This document shows, piece after piece, positions 25,323 to 36,232 of a stretch of DNA of 64,000 bases. Origin of the DNA: Metallyticus violacea. Its lineage: Eukaryota; Arthropoda; Insecta; Mantodea; Metallyticidae. The stretch's first letter is position 1. The number at the start of each line of letters is the position of its first letter. Below the pieces are notes generated by a model, which worked only from the letters and a program-made list of their open reading frames with translations, did not search any database and had not been told where the DNA came from. The DNA lies in the NCBI GenBank assembly GCA_030762175.1, contig CM060840.1:40492501-40556500 (forward strand). The letters are read 5' to 3'. The position numbers and the translations under genes are program-made.

Positions 25323-25450
25323 AAAACGATCAGTGCCTTTGACAATTCCAGAAGGCACTAACTCTAATTTATGTCAATTTGACTGACTCAGCCCCCCAGT
25401 TCCCGATTCATTAGCAGCTACCTACTGGAATATCCAGGGGACCAGGCTCC
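25323..25450 (-). repeat. LINE 3'-UTR-like module
   Basis: Two short blocks here, ttccagaaggcactaactc (25345-25363) and cattagcagctacctactgg (from about 25410), also occur near 11380 and 11210 inside the 3' region of the minus-strand LINE relic, on the same strand but in the opposite order. I infer a rearranged or differently arranged 3' UTR of a related element. Confidence 0.4.
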
Positions 25451-25665
25451 ATTCCAACCAAAGAATACAATACTATAAATAATTTACACAGTAAATGGAA
25501 TATTAAATTACATTTCATGCAATAATGAACCTTTATTTATCAAATTCCATTCAGCTGAATTTCTATCCTAAAGTGTATGTAAAAATTGTAATGCCTGACG
25601 ATTCAAAGGCAGATATCAATTTATGATTTTGCACCTTATTTTCTGAAAATAAAGCATTATTATTA

Positions 25666-25910
<245 letters not shown>

Positions 25911-27785
25911 TGAAATGTGGTAAAATTTCAGCAAATTTCATTTACTAGTTTAGAAGTTCCAAAACATAGGAATACCTGATTTAAAGACCTGGAGGATACA
26001 AGAAGAATGTTCACTTTGGCTGCAATGGTTTAATATTTTCTCGAATGAAACAATCGGAACTTTGAAAGCAAATATTTATGTACAAAAAGTTTTAACTATT
26101 TAAAATATTTTAGCTCCTACTGCAGATTATCAGGTTTTATTGTCATGCTGAAAACAATAGGTTATACATTCTGTGGAAAATATTACATTATAGGCAATAT
26201 ATTTGTCTCTCTATTTATTTATTTATTCATTTTAAAATGAATTCAGCATATCTCTTTCCATACAGGTTTAGCTATTCTCTTATCCCAGCTTCTTGCTGCT
26301 CAAAGCTGGACAGTGCAGAACATGTAGCAGCTCCATTTCCTGTTTTTGATCACAGAGCACGCAGAATGGTTCTGGGTAAATGCCAATGCAATGTAGACGT
26401 TTGGCTAGGCAGGCAGTCATGTCCGGTACTTAAGCGGAAGAGTATAGTTGCTTCTCTTCTGGGACAGGGTTATTTAGTACTGACTCATTGCAGGCTTTCT
26501 AGATACTTTTACAAGCAGAACTTGATATGATATTTATCTCTAATATTTTTCTTAGCTAGCTAGTTAGTATGTTAATCTTATACATCAATTGTAAAGTTGT
26601 AAATGTAACAATTATTTGACTGCAATGACTGTGAAATCTATTTCGTTAATCTGTCGATACAAATACTATTTCATCTAAACAAGCGCGTGAACACAGTAAT
26701 CTGTCGGTACTGGTCTTCAGAAAAATCAGTAATTTTTCATGAAACTCTTCATTATGACCAGAAAAGTTCTGTCTGATGTTCAATATATGCAAGGAGAATA
26801 ATAGTTCTAATATATTCAAATGAGACAATAAATGTGGATCGGCATCAAATCTTTTCCTCAGTAGTTGACTGCAGAGGAAACAATATAAGGAATTGCACAT
26901 ACGGCTCAAGAATCATTATATACATTGACTGAGGTTTTCGATGATTGAGTAATAAGAACTTGTTTGTGGTTGTTACGCGCTTTCGATTTAACCACTTGAG
27001 ATATTTATTTTTAGCGTAGCTTGAAATACAATTTGTGTAGCACAAATCCTCACACATTAGAGGAACTCTAGGCAAACAATGACATAAAATGAGCAGAGCT
27101 TTACCGAGTGAGTGACACATGTTCTTGCGTTATGGAGCTTGTGTACGAGCAGGAGGAAACTTTCAGAATATACTCATGTTGCATTTGCGACTCTTACTAT
27201 GTAGGGAGCATTTATTTGATGGGCAGATGCGCGACCGATCGCAAGGGAGCCAGACCCGGTGCTACTACAGCCATCTATATTAATGGCCTGTACATATCTT
27301 AGTGTTAAACCAATTTTTTATTTTCACGTTCTTTGAGATACTTTTTTACGTTTAATTAGTTTCCTGTGTTTATGTGTTAAACGAATAATAAATAAATAGG
27401 CGAATTAGTGTTATAAGGAAGACAACATAGTTTTGAGTAGTTCTTGTACAAAATCTTCGCAACAGTGACTGGTGGCTATGTTTTTAATTACTTCAATAAA
27501 TTTTAATTTCTCTTTAGTTAGGAAATTATATGGAGCAGTTTTGCTGATTAATTCCATTTTTTTTGTCCAACTTTCTATGACCCCAATTTCATTGCAGCAA
27601 ATTATTATGCCAAAGCTTTGTGTAACTGCTACTATCCCTTTAGATATGTTCTTATAACTTTACGTTATAGATTACCATGGAAATATATACATTTCATTCT
27701 TTGTTAGAGAGGGTGGTGTAGCACGGCTGGTTATAAAATAGAGGAAGCAGAATCTTGCAAAAACTCTCATCTTTATTTTTTTATT
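25911..27785. other. No recognised gene
   Basis: Frames at 26237-26530 (+) and 27108-27302 (+) contain many cysteines but no known domain. No tRNA or SINE was seen. Confidence 0.4.
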
Positions 27786-27816
<31 letters not shown>

Positions 27817-27820
27817 TTTT
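27786..27820. repeat. (TTTA)n microsatellite
   Basis: About eight to nine TTTA units in a T-rich context. Confidence 0.95.
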
Positions 27821-29099
27821 TGTTCACTTCTTCACTTCAAACTGAACCCTTTCCAACTTTGATGTTCTTATTTCAGATTTTGTTTGTGTGTTACTCAAAG
27901 AAATCCATAGCTATAGCGGGGAGTAAATTTCAATTCAGCTATAAAAGGTTGATACCTTTAGAAAGAGTAGGGGAATTGTAATGAGAGAAGCGGGCTCGAC
28001 AGCGGTGATTTAGGGATTTATAGCCGCTGCTAAGAAGATAAGATACGAAAAGCTTTCTGCACCAAAATAAGATACGCTACTTAATGCGGTTGTTTTCATA
28101 AGGTGGCGATGCCAGATAAGTCGTTTCCTTGAGAAGAAGTGAAACTGTCCATAGTATCCTCCCTTCTTTATACTTCATACCACTCAGCGGGAAGGCTTGA
28201 TCATGGGATAAAAATATCATATTCCTTCCTCGGTCTAAGGGACTAAAAACTGTCAAAGAATAAGACCAGTAGAAGGTTAAACAGCTTTTAACTTTTTATG
28301 ATTTTTTTTACCTTCTTAGATTTCACCTCACCCTACCAAGCCGTCAATCTTTTTTCACTTTGCCCTATTCTCCCCGATGCTCGTCTCAACAGCTTTGTGC
28401 GTGGGGATCACTGACACGGAAAGCTTGCACGTGGTCACCTAGTTTTTGATTTCTCTTTTGTATCGATTTGTAATTGCTCTTTAATGCGAATGGGTTCATA
28501 GCAAAATGAGAGTAAAAAAGTACAGCAATACAGATAAAAAGCAATTAAGAGTTAGAGAAAATGTTTCAAAAGGCTCAAAAAAGAAAAACAATAACAATGA
28601 AAGAATCGTTGACACCAAGTAATGTTTATTTTATTTTCTTCACTTAAGAGTAGTTTATACGATGTATTATTTTTGTCGCTAAGATAAAAGTTTATATTAT
28701 TCCATAATTAAAGAAGCCATTAAAAACTTAAAGTATTAAGGTAACATAATGCAACATTTGATAGTTTTTGAGAACTTAGATATAAATTTTTTTAAGATAT
28801 AAGAAGTTCATTTTTCCTTCTTGAGTTTTAAACCTAGTTCTTAGTTAGATTTTTTGGTATTGACTTTTTTACGGATATGTAAGTGTATATATCCTCTTAA
28901 TTGCCAATAAAAATTTAAATCTAGGGTTAATTATTTAAAATTATTTAGATGTTTTAGTTCTAATATGTTTAACCAATGTTGTTAACGATATTAAAGATCG
29001 CTCAAAATATTTTCAAAAGTTAAATTTATATTATAAAATATTTTAATAGTAATTTTTAGGAAGGAGTACAATATCGATATTCTCTCTTGAAAGACTGGA
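27821..29099. other. No recognised feature
   Basis: AT-rich, with no supported feature. Confidence 0.5.
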
Positions 29100-29375
29100 T
29101 AAATATTCATTGTCCCACATTACCTATCAAAATTATCCACCTTCTCCCATTTTACAAATCTATCTTCTCATAACTAACACACATTCTGAAACCCTACACA
29201 TACTCCATTACCATTGTACTGAACATCATTTTACCGTTACCGCTACTTGTCTCTGGAATGCATTGCATAGGACAACAAGAGACTGCTAAACTTCAGGTGC
29301 ATTTCATAGAAAATTGTTTACCTTAGCTTTAGATACCTTATGTTGTCATACAGATACTTATTGGCTGTATCCTAC
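29100..29375 (+). pseudogene. LINE RT C-terminal relic with a 'LWNALP'-type motif
   Basis: One plus frame (about 29200-29330) reads HHFTVTATCLWNAL, then RTTRDC, a stop, then SGAFHRKLFTLALD. This fits the segment after the thumb of CR1/Jockey LINEs, where 'F......LWN.LP..IR...S...FK..L...L' is typical. It is short and has an internal stop. It lies head-on to the next relic. Confidence 0.6.
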
Positions 29376-29449
29376 TACTCTTTGAAGATATGTTTAATTA
29401 TGATTCATTTTTTTAATTTTTAATATGACCTAATATCATACGGATTTTA

Positions 29450-29647
29450 TTAGTCTTCAAAATCTAACTCTGTTGGGTTTTCTCTTTGTTGCCGCTTACG
29501 CTCATTAAGGAAAATCTTGGCGTTAGATTTTCTAGTAATGTAATTTGGAGTGATCTGAGAAGGAAGACGATGCCAGATGGAAAAATGATTATGAGTATGG
29601 TGAGCTTCTTTAAATAAAATAACCAATATAAAAATTAAATGCCTCAA
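29450..29647 (-). pseudogene. Second LINE RT C-terminal relic, opposite strand
   Basis: The 65-codon minus frame contains HNHFSIWHRLPSQITPNYI and later FLNERKRQQ, again the 'LWN.LPS.I......F...L' pattern of a LINE RT C-terminus. It could be from the same broad family as the preceding plus-strand relic, inserted or inverted. There is no catalytic region. Confidence 0.5.
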
Positions 29648-29649
29648 AT

Positions 29650-30287
29650 GTAAGAGATAAAAGTGTTATATGCAAGTGAAATTTGGGGACCAGGTGAAGG
29701 ACAGAAATCAGAGTTGTGATACGCAGATCATTTAACAGACTGATTCTTAGTTTACCTAGATCTTCTCCCAATTGAGTTGCGCCAATAAAACTGGGAAGAT
29801 TATGTTAAAAAGGCATAAAATAGTAAGTATCTGAAATACTGGTATAGAATTTGAAGTTTTGACAATGAGAATAATATCGAACAATGATTGATCTCAAGAG
29901 AAAATTAAAGAGATAAATAAAATTCAGAAAATCTTTTAAGAAATTTGTACGGGAATATAATGGAGAATAAATGAGGTTAGGATTTTGAAATGACATTCAA
30001 ACTAAAGCGAAGAATATTAAGAAACAGGAATTATGGATCAGTGTTAATGATAGAAAATCTTAAAAATTATACAAAATATTAAAAAAAGAATGGAGGAGAT
30101 AAGAATATATTAGAAGCTAGATAAAATAGGGGTAGAATGGATAGCATGTACCAAATCCGGTTTTATATGTTTAAGTGGAATAAGGAGAATAAATATAGAT
30201 GACGAATGTGTTGTAAATTAGATAATTACAACACTGTATTTTAGAATGTGAACAGACCAAATTATGCAGAAACATACTGAAACTTAA

Positions 30288-30322
<35 letters not shown>
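29650..30322 (+). pseudogene. LINE C-terminal domain relic with (AAT)n tail
   Basis: Near 29660 VLYASEIWGPGEG resembles 'VLLYGAE.WG', near 29835 KYLKYWYRI follows, and near 30150 IRFYMFKWNKENKY leads into a cysteine-rich knuckle. There CCKLDNYNTVF is followed after a stop by NVNRPNYAE, matching 'C..C...D...H.LLECEQTK'. Stops interrupt all frames. The sequence ends in (AAT)n at 30286-30322, a tail type known from I-element-like LINEs. The same order of blocks occurs in the minus-strand relic at 11.7-12.3 kb, so the two are probably diverged members of one family. Confidence 0.78.
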
Positions 30323-30325
<3 letters not shown>

Positions 30326-31984
30326 TTGCGACAGTTGACTATAATGTTAAATGTAAAGCGGAATGGAAGAAATGTAACTGTATTACTTATTAATTTCTTA
30401 TGTAGATATATCAGTATTGTGTCTGTTATTTGATATTCATAAGTTATTGTTTTTATTATATGACATTGTGCTTCTTTCTATTAACAATGCCAGATTATCA
30501 TAAATTGATTTAATTTTGAATAAATACTTTTCTATTTTTAAATAGTTATTTTAGACCCTTGGTACCAAGTTAAATATTGGTTAATTGTCTGTTATTTAAT
30601 GCTGTTTATTGCTTAATAAGCGAATTTCTGTAGAAATTCTACTTTGATATTTGTACTCTTTGCATGTGACATTAGAAGACGAAAAATTACTAAATAAATT
30701 TCTTTTTTAATCTTATCTTTAGTTTAAAATCAATTTTTGTGTGTTAATATTAAAAATACCCCTTCCTTGTTTCATATCGTTGTTTACAATATAACTTGTT
30801 AATATTTCCCTCATATTTATTATCACTTGATATTTGTAGTAAACGTTTTACATATAATTTATTACGTGCTATGGGTAGCCTTGCTATGATCCTAATTTGA
30901 AATTGAAGTTAATATGTGTTTGTAAATTAAAATCAAATATATTTTTAATATATATTGCCACCTTGTGCTACTAAGATAGGTATTAACTTAAGGCTTAGTT
31001 GATAACTCTAGCACATAAACGTACTTCTTCTGTAGCTTACATACGGCTATTACAAGATTATTCTGCTATACTTTACGAGTCCATGTTAATACATCAGAGA
31101 GGAATGTATCTTTGCCATTTCAATTTGACCTTTATCTCCCTGGATATGAATATCATGTTCATGAAAGCCCTCAAACCGAGGTGGTCTTCTAAGCTTAACT
31201 ATGGATAACTCGCAGAATTAGTTTTGCATCTCACAATATGTTAATGTAACACATCGTGGTTAAGTACTGATGACACTATTTGACATTAGACATATTCTGG
31301 CTCTCTGAAACACCGACATCTCTACTCTGTTGTAATCATTATCGTTCCACTGCTGTTGGCATCAGCTAAGTATATCAAAGCTAATGTGAATTTTAATGAT
31401 GAAATACATACGGCGTTTAATAAATGATACAACCCGTTTTTCGCTCTTTCAAGGCTTGTTTTACTTTATTTTAAAATAATTGCATTAATCTTTAATCCTT
31501 TTGATTTCACAGTGATATTTTTCAGTACGGTCTTTCAAATGCATGTCTTTGCGATACTAGATCTTGGAGTGTGTATGCTGTTCGGTATCAATCTGCAGAT
31601 CAGCTTCCTACTGCGGCTATGAATTCATCTCATCGTCAAATCTTTTAGAAGACAAAAAAAGATGGAAAGCATAAGGTGAAGGATTCGGGGTGTAAAAGAA
31701 GTTTTGTGATCTTTTCTCGGTTGTGCAGATATGTGAGGGGCATCGCTTTGATGCAAAAAAGAAGAAGAACTTTGACCACGTTTTTGTGAGGATGGAAAGC
31801 CAAAACCAAAGAGTTCTGACAGAGGGTCAATCAGAAAATAATGTTTCTCAATTTTTTTCTGTTTAAATAAATTGGAAATGTGAGAAATTTGAATTTGGAG
31901 CGATTCTTTAAACGTCCTTCCATAGCCGTTTACAATACATCTTAAGTCAACAATTGACAGCGCTAACCGTTTAAAAAATGGCTA
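30323..31984. other. No recognised feature
   Basis: AT-rich spacer. Confidence 0.5.
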
Positions 31985-32215
31985 ACCTTGACTACGGGCC
32001 GTGATAGAATTCCTGAACGCCGAAAGTGAAAGGCCTATTCGCATTCATGAAAGACTGAAGAATGTTTATGGGGACTGTTAGACGCTGAGTTGCTGAAGGA
32101 CAAACGAAGAGGTTGCTCGGCCACTGCAGTGCTCCAAAGAACGTGCAACGAGTAGATGACATCTAGGTGACAACTGGTGAATTGGTCTCATTCTCAGAAC
32201 AGTAACTTTTACTAC
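31985..32215 (+). pseudogene. Mariner transposase N-terminal helix-turn-helix relic
   Basis: From about 32000 the plus strand reads AVIEFLNAESERPIRIHERL then KNVYGDC before a stop. This matches the first helix-turn-helix of insect mariner-like transposases ('AVIEFL..EG....IH.RL..VYGE'). After a gap, APKNVQRVDDI (near 32132) matches the linker 'T.EN...VD.LI..DRR', and LVSFSEQ resembles its continuation. Nothing of the catalytic domain follows, so this is an N-terminal fragment only. Confidence 0.7.
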
Positions 32216-32845
32216 GGGAATATCTGCTATTGTTAAAAGTGATAAAAACAATTAAAAAGATTATCAAGATTAGATTAAAAACTAGGAAATAAATAATGAA
32301 AGTTGTGCTACATGCATTGTAAATTTTACTTAGTTTTCTTTTGAATTAAAAGAAAGAGAAAACACTGTACTTTTACGCTCACTCTTTTATGAAAAGGCAA
32401 TACTTCGATCAAAATAATCCCTTCACATTCCTAGCAGAATGTGACCGATCAAAGGCGTTTTCTCCGAAAAGAAATTTTGTGACGTGACTCTATGGATTGC
32501 CTTTTGACCTCATGCTCGAAGTGGTGAATTCACTTTTCATTTCCTTTCATTACGCTGGACAAGATTCTTCAGGATTTTTGCTTATTTTAACCGCTCGTTT
32601 TGAATTGATTAGATAATTGTTTTATTTATTTTTAGTATGACATACTCTGAGTGTATATCTTTATAATAAAGGCTGATGTAAACTATAATGTGTTAAAATA
32701 TCATTTTTTTTACCCGGCAGTATGGCTTCGAGGGATCTATTTAGCATAAACCTTAAAATCTTTTAACAGAAATGTGTTGGCACTACCGACATTATATATC
32801 AAGTTGAACAGTGGACTTTTTGCTAATTATTCAGTTGGCACGTTC
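32216..32845. other. No recognised feature
   Basis: AT-rich, up to the abrupt boundary with the GC-rich unit. Confidence 0.5.
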
Positions 32846-33412
32846 TATCCTTGCAGGTTCCCGTAAGGGGGGGGGGGCGGTCTGACCGTTGCCCTACAGA
32901 TGCTCCAGGTGCGGGGTCTGCGGACGCTGAGTGCCCGTGGTGCCTCTGACGTACTAGAGGGAGCCGGGCCGGACTTGATTCGAGCCCCTCCCGGAAGGGA
33001 GTTGTCCGGATTGGGTTGGACTCGGCTTGGCAGTGGACCCGTCACTCACGGGGAATTGAGGACCTACGATGGCGGCGTGTCCCAGGGGAGTGCCGCAGGC
33101 GTGTACCCTGGGGGCCGGTGCGCCGGAATCGCCGTTGTTTGTAGGGAGAGTGGTGGCTACCTTAATGCTGGGGTGACTCACCTCTTAAATACGAGGAGGT
33201 CTAAGCTAGTATGACCTATCCACCAGTGAGAATCTGATAGCTAAGGGAACTTAGCGCGCCTGGGCGACGCAATCGTCTGCATCCGAATGGCGGGTCGGTT
33301 TAGAGTTACAAGGTACCATCCTAACGCAAAATACCACGGGTGGCACAGACCTCTGTGTTGCACCCCTGGACCTAGAGCCTGGTAGAACTCGCAACCACAT
33401 ATCCTTGCAGGT
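32846..33412. mobile_element. GC-rich 541-bp inserted unit flanked by 13-bp direct repeats
   Basis: The 13-bp word tatccttgcaggt occurs at 32846-32858 and 33400-33412. Between them lie 541 bp of strikingly GC-rich, CpG-rich DNA in an AT-rich region. It begins tcccgtaa followed by a run of at least 11 G and ends ctcgcaaccaca with no poly(A). The flanks read as a target-site duplication, so this is a transposed unit. There is no terminal inverted repeat, no TG...CA LTR ends and no RT domain. Open frames on both strands (for example 32900-33214 plus and 32954-33181 minus) look like by-products of base composition. A B-box-like gattcgagccc occurs near 32978 without a clear A box. The best guess is a non-autonomous non-LTR element (R1-like target duplication length, G-rich 5' end), orientation probably plus. 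Confidence 0.6.
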
Positions 33413-33994
33413 ATGACTACGGTATGTGGTCGACAGGAATGCGGATGATCAGTAGGCACCGACATTTTCAAGCACTTAATATCAAATTGGGTACACTCAA
33501 ACTAGTAGGGCAATAAAATTAATGAAAGAACACAATCTATGAATCATCGCATGACCTATTTATTATACCTCTTCCACAGTCCAGTAACAACATAACTTCA
33601 TTCCGCTTCGTTCTGGTTTTAGTACTTAGAAATTGTGATGTCTACTAACAATAAAACTGCCTCGACTTTCTTTCGATATTACCGACTTTTCATCTCACGA
33701 CTATCGCCTTCCCATACATGGTTTTAAATGCCCTTGAATGTTAGGGATTTGCTCATTTTTCACCAAAAGAAATTCAATTATAGCTCCTTGCTTGTATCGC
33801 TCAAAATTAAACGAATATGTTTTGGAAGTTAATTTCGGTATTACCAACTAATACAGAAATATTAATCTAGAGGAGATAAATGTAAGCATTAAAAGATAAT
33901 ACATATAAAGCAAATCCGCCTAGGCAAGAACAACGACGCTTCCTCAAATAATTATTAATTGTGAACTATCCATGGAAAACTGTACAGTACTCTA
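33413..33994. other. No recognised feature
   Basis: AT-rich sequence to the right of the GC-rich unit. Confidence 0.5.
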
Positions 33995-34125
33995 TTTTTT
34001 TTTGGGGGGGGGGTCTTTGATGGATTTCGGTACAAGTACAGTCCGGCGATCAGAAAAAGGCAAGTGCGAGAGCGGACTCGAACTGTTTACGAGTGTATGT
34101 GGTATACCCCTTCTGCCACGGGAAT
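33995..34125 (-). mobile_element. tRNA-derived SINE-like element (SINE-F)
   Basis: On the minus strand A box tggcagaagggg (plus 34107-34118) is followed by B box agttcgagtcc (plus 34074-34084). After about 60 more bp come a C-run and an A-run (plus poly-T 33995-34003 and poly-G 34004-34013). The box spacing (about 22 nt) is shorter than in a tRNA, so the head is deleted or the call is wrong. No target duplication was identified. Confidence 0.45.
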
Positions 34126-34774
34126 GAGGTCCTCTCAGACTCAGATCTCGACTTTTATCTATGGGCGACGTTAGTCAACACTATCGGTACTAGTGTGCAT
34201 GACCAGAGTGAGGAGGGTAGAAAATTTTTACATAGCACATACCTCTCGCTTGCCTTCTTCTGATTGCCAGACAGTATCTGGTAAAGGATATACGGTCCTA
34301 CTGATACTCCTTGAGGTATTAGTAACTAACAAGGCGGTGTTTAAGTAATATTGAGGATTGAACTACTTATCACGTGATTAGAAAAGATGCAAAACTTCAT
34401 AATCTTTCAAATTTGAACAAGTTCAAAGCGGTTAGGGAGCAAGGAAAATATATTTATACATGTTCATAAAGTAAAATTATGCAAGAACTTTAGACCTTAC
34501 ATATAGTAAATTTGTCCTTTAAATACCTTTATTCATATTACTAATATTCATCAGTGTTTAATAGTAATGACGGGTTTTAAGATAATGCACAAAAGCAAAA
34601 CTTAACCATTTATTCAAAATAACACATTTTCCCAATTTTATGGATACTAACACACAATCACACAAGTATGTAAACTGTTCCTTCTTCTCAAGTTTGCCAT
34701 TATGCTTTCGTCATAAGTAATTTGTACTAACACGTTTATTCAACGCTTCTTTGGCATTGAGAAAACGTGAAAAC
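34126..34774. other. No recognised feature
   Basis: AT-rich spacer. Confidence 0.5.
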
Positions 34775-35345
34775 GTATTTAATCTTATTCAATACTCTGC
34801 CAGTTATGATGGGAACATATGAATGGCTGATCCAGAATTTCAATGTTCTCAATATTCTCTAAAACTCTCTGTTAAAACATCCTACAGATGCTCGATCTAG
34901 GATTGAGCAGGCCACTCTAGTATTCTAACAGTGTGTCTCTCTAACCATCTAGATACATGTTCTGCATCATGTGCTTTGGCATTATCATGCATGTAAAGAA
35001 ATTCAATGCCAGACCCCTCAGCAATAGGAAGGACGACAGGCTGCAAAAATCTTGAATGTACTCTTTGCATTCATTGTTCCCCGGATAAAAACGAGATCTG
35101 TTTTTCCATCCGCTATTATTTGTCCCCAGACTTTGAATCTGTAAATTTCTTTTATATGTCTCAGTATTTCTGTGCTACCTGGTTGTCTTCGTTTGCGTAT
35201 TATTCTGAAATTGGTTGCAGATTGAAACGTGATACATCTGTGAAGAGAACAGGGCTCCGTTATTCGTGTTGGCAATTTTCATGCTCCCGGTATCATTTCA
35301 ATACGACGTGCTAATTTCCATGACGAATCGCTGGTTTTTTTTGCT
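34775..35345 (-). pseudogene. Tc1-like transposase relic
   Basis: Minus-strand reading gives blocks of Tc1-type (DD34E) transposase in the right order. CITFQSATNFRI leads to YRFKVWGQII (35100s), where 'V.VWGGI' is usual, and then TDLVFIRGTMNA ('T.LV...GN.NA'). After a frameshift, IEFLYMHDNAKAHDAEHV carries the second catalytic Asp (HDNA). RILEWPAQS follows and then, after a short deletion, IEHL with the third catalytic Glu, where 'PDLNPIEHLWD' is expected. Stops and frameshifts inactivate it, and the first catalytic Asp region is not clearly preserved. The open piece at 35018-35275 covers the middle. Terminal inverted repeats were not found by eye. Confidence 0.85.
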
Positions 35346-35502
35346 TCTTTGTCTACCTGCTATTATGATAGGTTAATCGTTATTTGTTTTATTTATTTAA
35401 ATTGCTTAAAGACCTGCCACACACTAATTAGGATAGTTTGATTTGTTTTGTTTGAGTACCATAGTATAATGAAAACCATTATGATGATTTTCGATCACGA
35501 TT

Positions 35503-35540
<38 letters not shown>

Positions 35541-35923
35541 TAACGTGTATAAGATCTAATAATAATTCATGTTTATAAATTCTGAATTAGTAAAATAATT
35601 ACTGAAGATTATTAGAAAGTGTGTTAAATTACTACATACCTGCTTAAATTATGTACCTACAATAGATTGAAACAAATATGTCTATATTATTTAAATTGTT
35701 TCTTGTAATTGAGTAAATAAATTGTTACTTTTTAGTACAGGAGTCTTTTATCTGTTGAAATTCTGGGAGAAACAATGAGACCTTTTTAATAAATGAAATG
35801 CTCCACGAGGTCAATGAAGTAAGAGGTGAAGTGTTTATTGGCGATTTCAATATTTAGAAATTGACGCTGCTAGGACTCTGAATACTGGAAGAGGCGTTAT
35901 ATCTAGAACGTGGAGGTAGTATC
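35346..35923. other. Spacer with (TTA)n microsatellite at 35504-35541
   Basis: AT-rich, non-coding. A clean TTA/ATT array of about 12 units occupies 35504-35541. Confidence 0.8.
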
Positions 35924-36232
35924 AAGAATTTTGCGTACCATCACGGATGGCCGAAGTCGTTAAAGCGCGGACTCGTGAGCGTGAGGTCTGGGGTTCGAAT
36001 CCCCCCAGGACCATCCTCCCTGACTGGGGTTTTTTCCAGGTTTTCCTAAGTCCTCATAACTGGAATGCCGGAGAGGTACCCTACACTTAGGCCTGGAACG
36101 CTTCCTTCCTTAAAAAATATCCTTTCCCAATATATCATTTCATTTCATGTATCATATGTCCACCGCCTGTGGTAGCTCAGTAAAAAACGGGCATTAAACA
36201 CTACTCAAAAAAAAAAAAAAAAAGAATTTTGC
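35924..36232 (+). mobile_element. Best-preserved full-length SINE-A with 11-bp target duplication
   Basis: The 11-bp word aagaattttgc flanks the element (35924-35934 and 36222-36232). The body (35935-36205) starts with a tRNA-like head of the Leu/Ser class. It has A box tggccgaagtcg (35948-35959) and a perfect B box ggttcgaatcc (35992-36002), which would serve as an internal RNA polymerase III promoter. Next comes a tRNA-unrelated body (ctgactggggttttttcc, then taactggaatgccggagagg) and a 3' tip (accgcctgtggtagctcag...cgggcattaaacact). It ends in a poly(A) tail of about 16 nt (36207-36222). The A tail implies mobilisation by a poly(A)-dependent LINE. It is the reference copy for the fragments elsewhere in the window. 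Confidence 0.95.

Noticed and set aside
32900..33471. Gly/Pro/Arg-rich frames in the GC-rich unit
   Set aside because: Frames stay open on both strands because of high GC. No known domain, and a 35-codon ATG frame at 33069 is too short to support.
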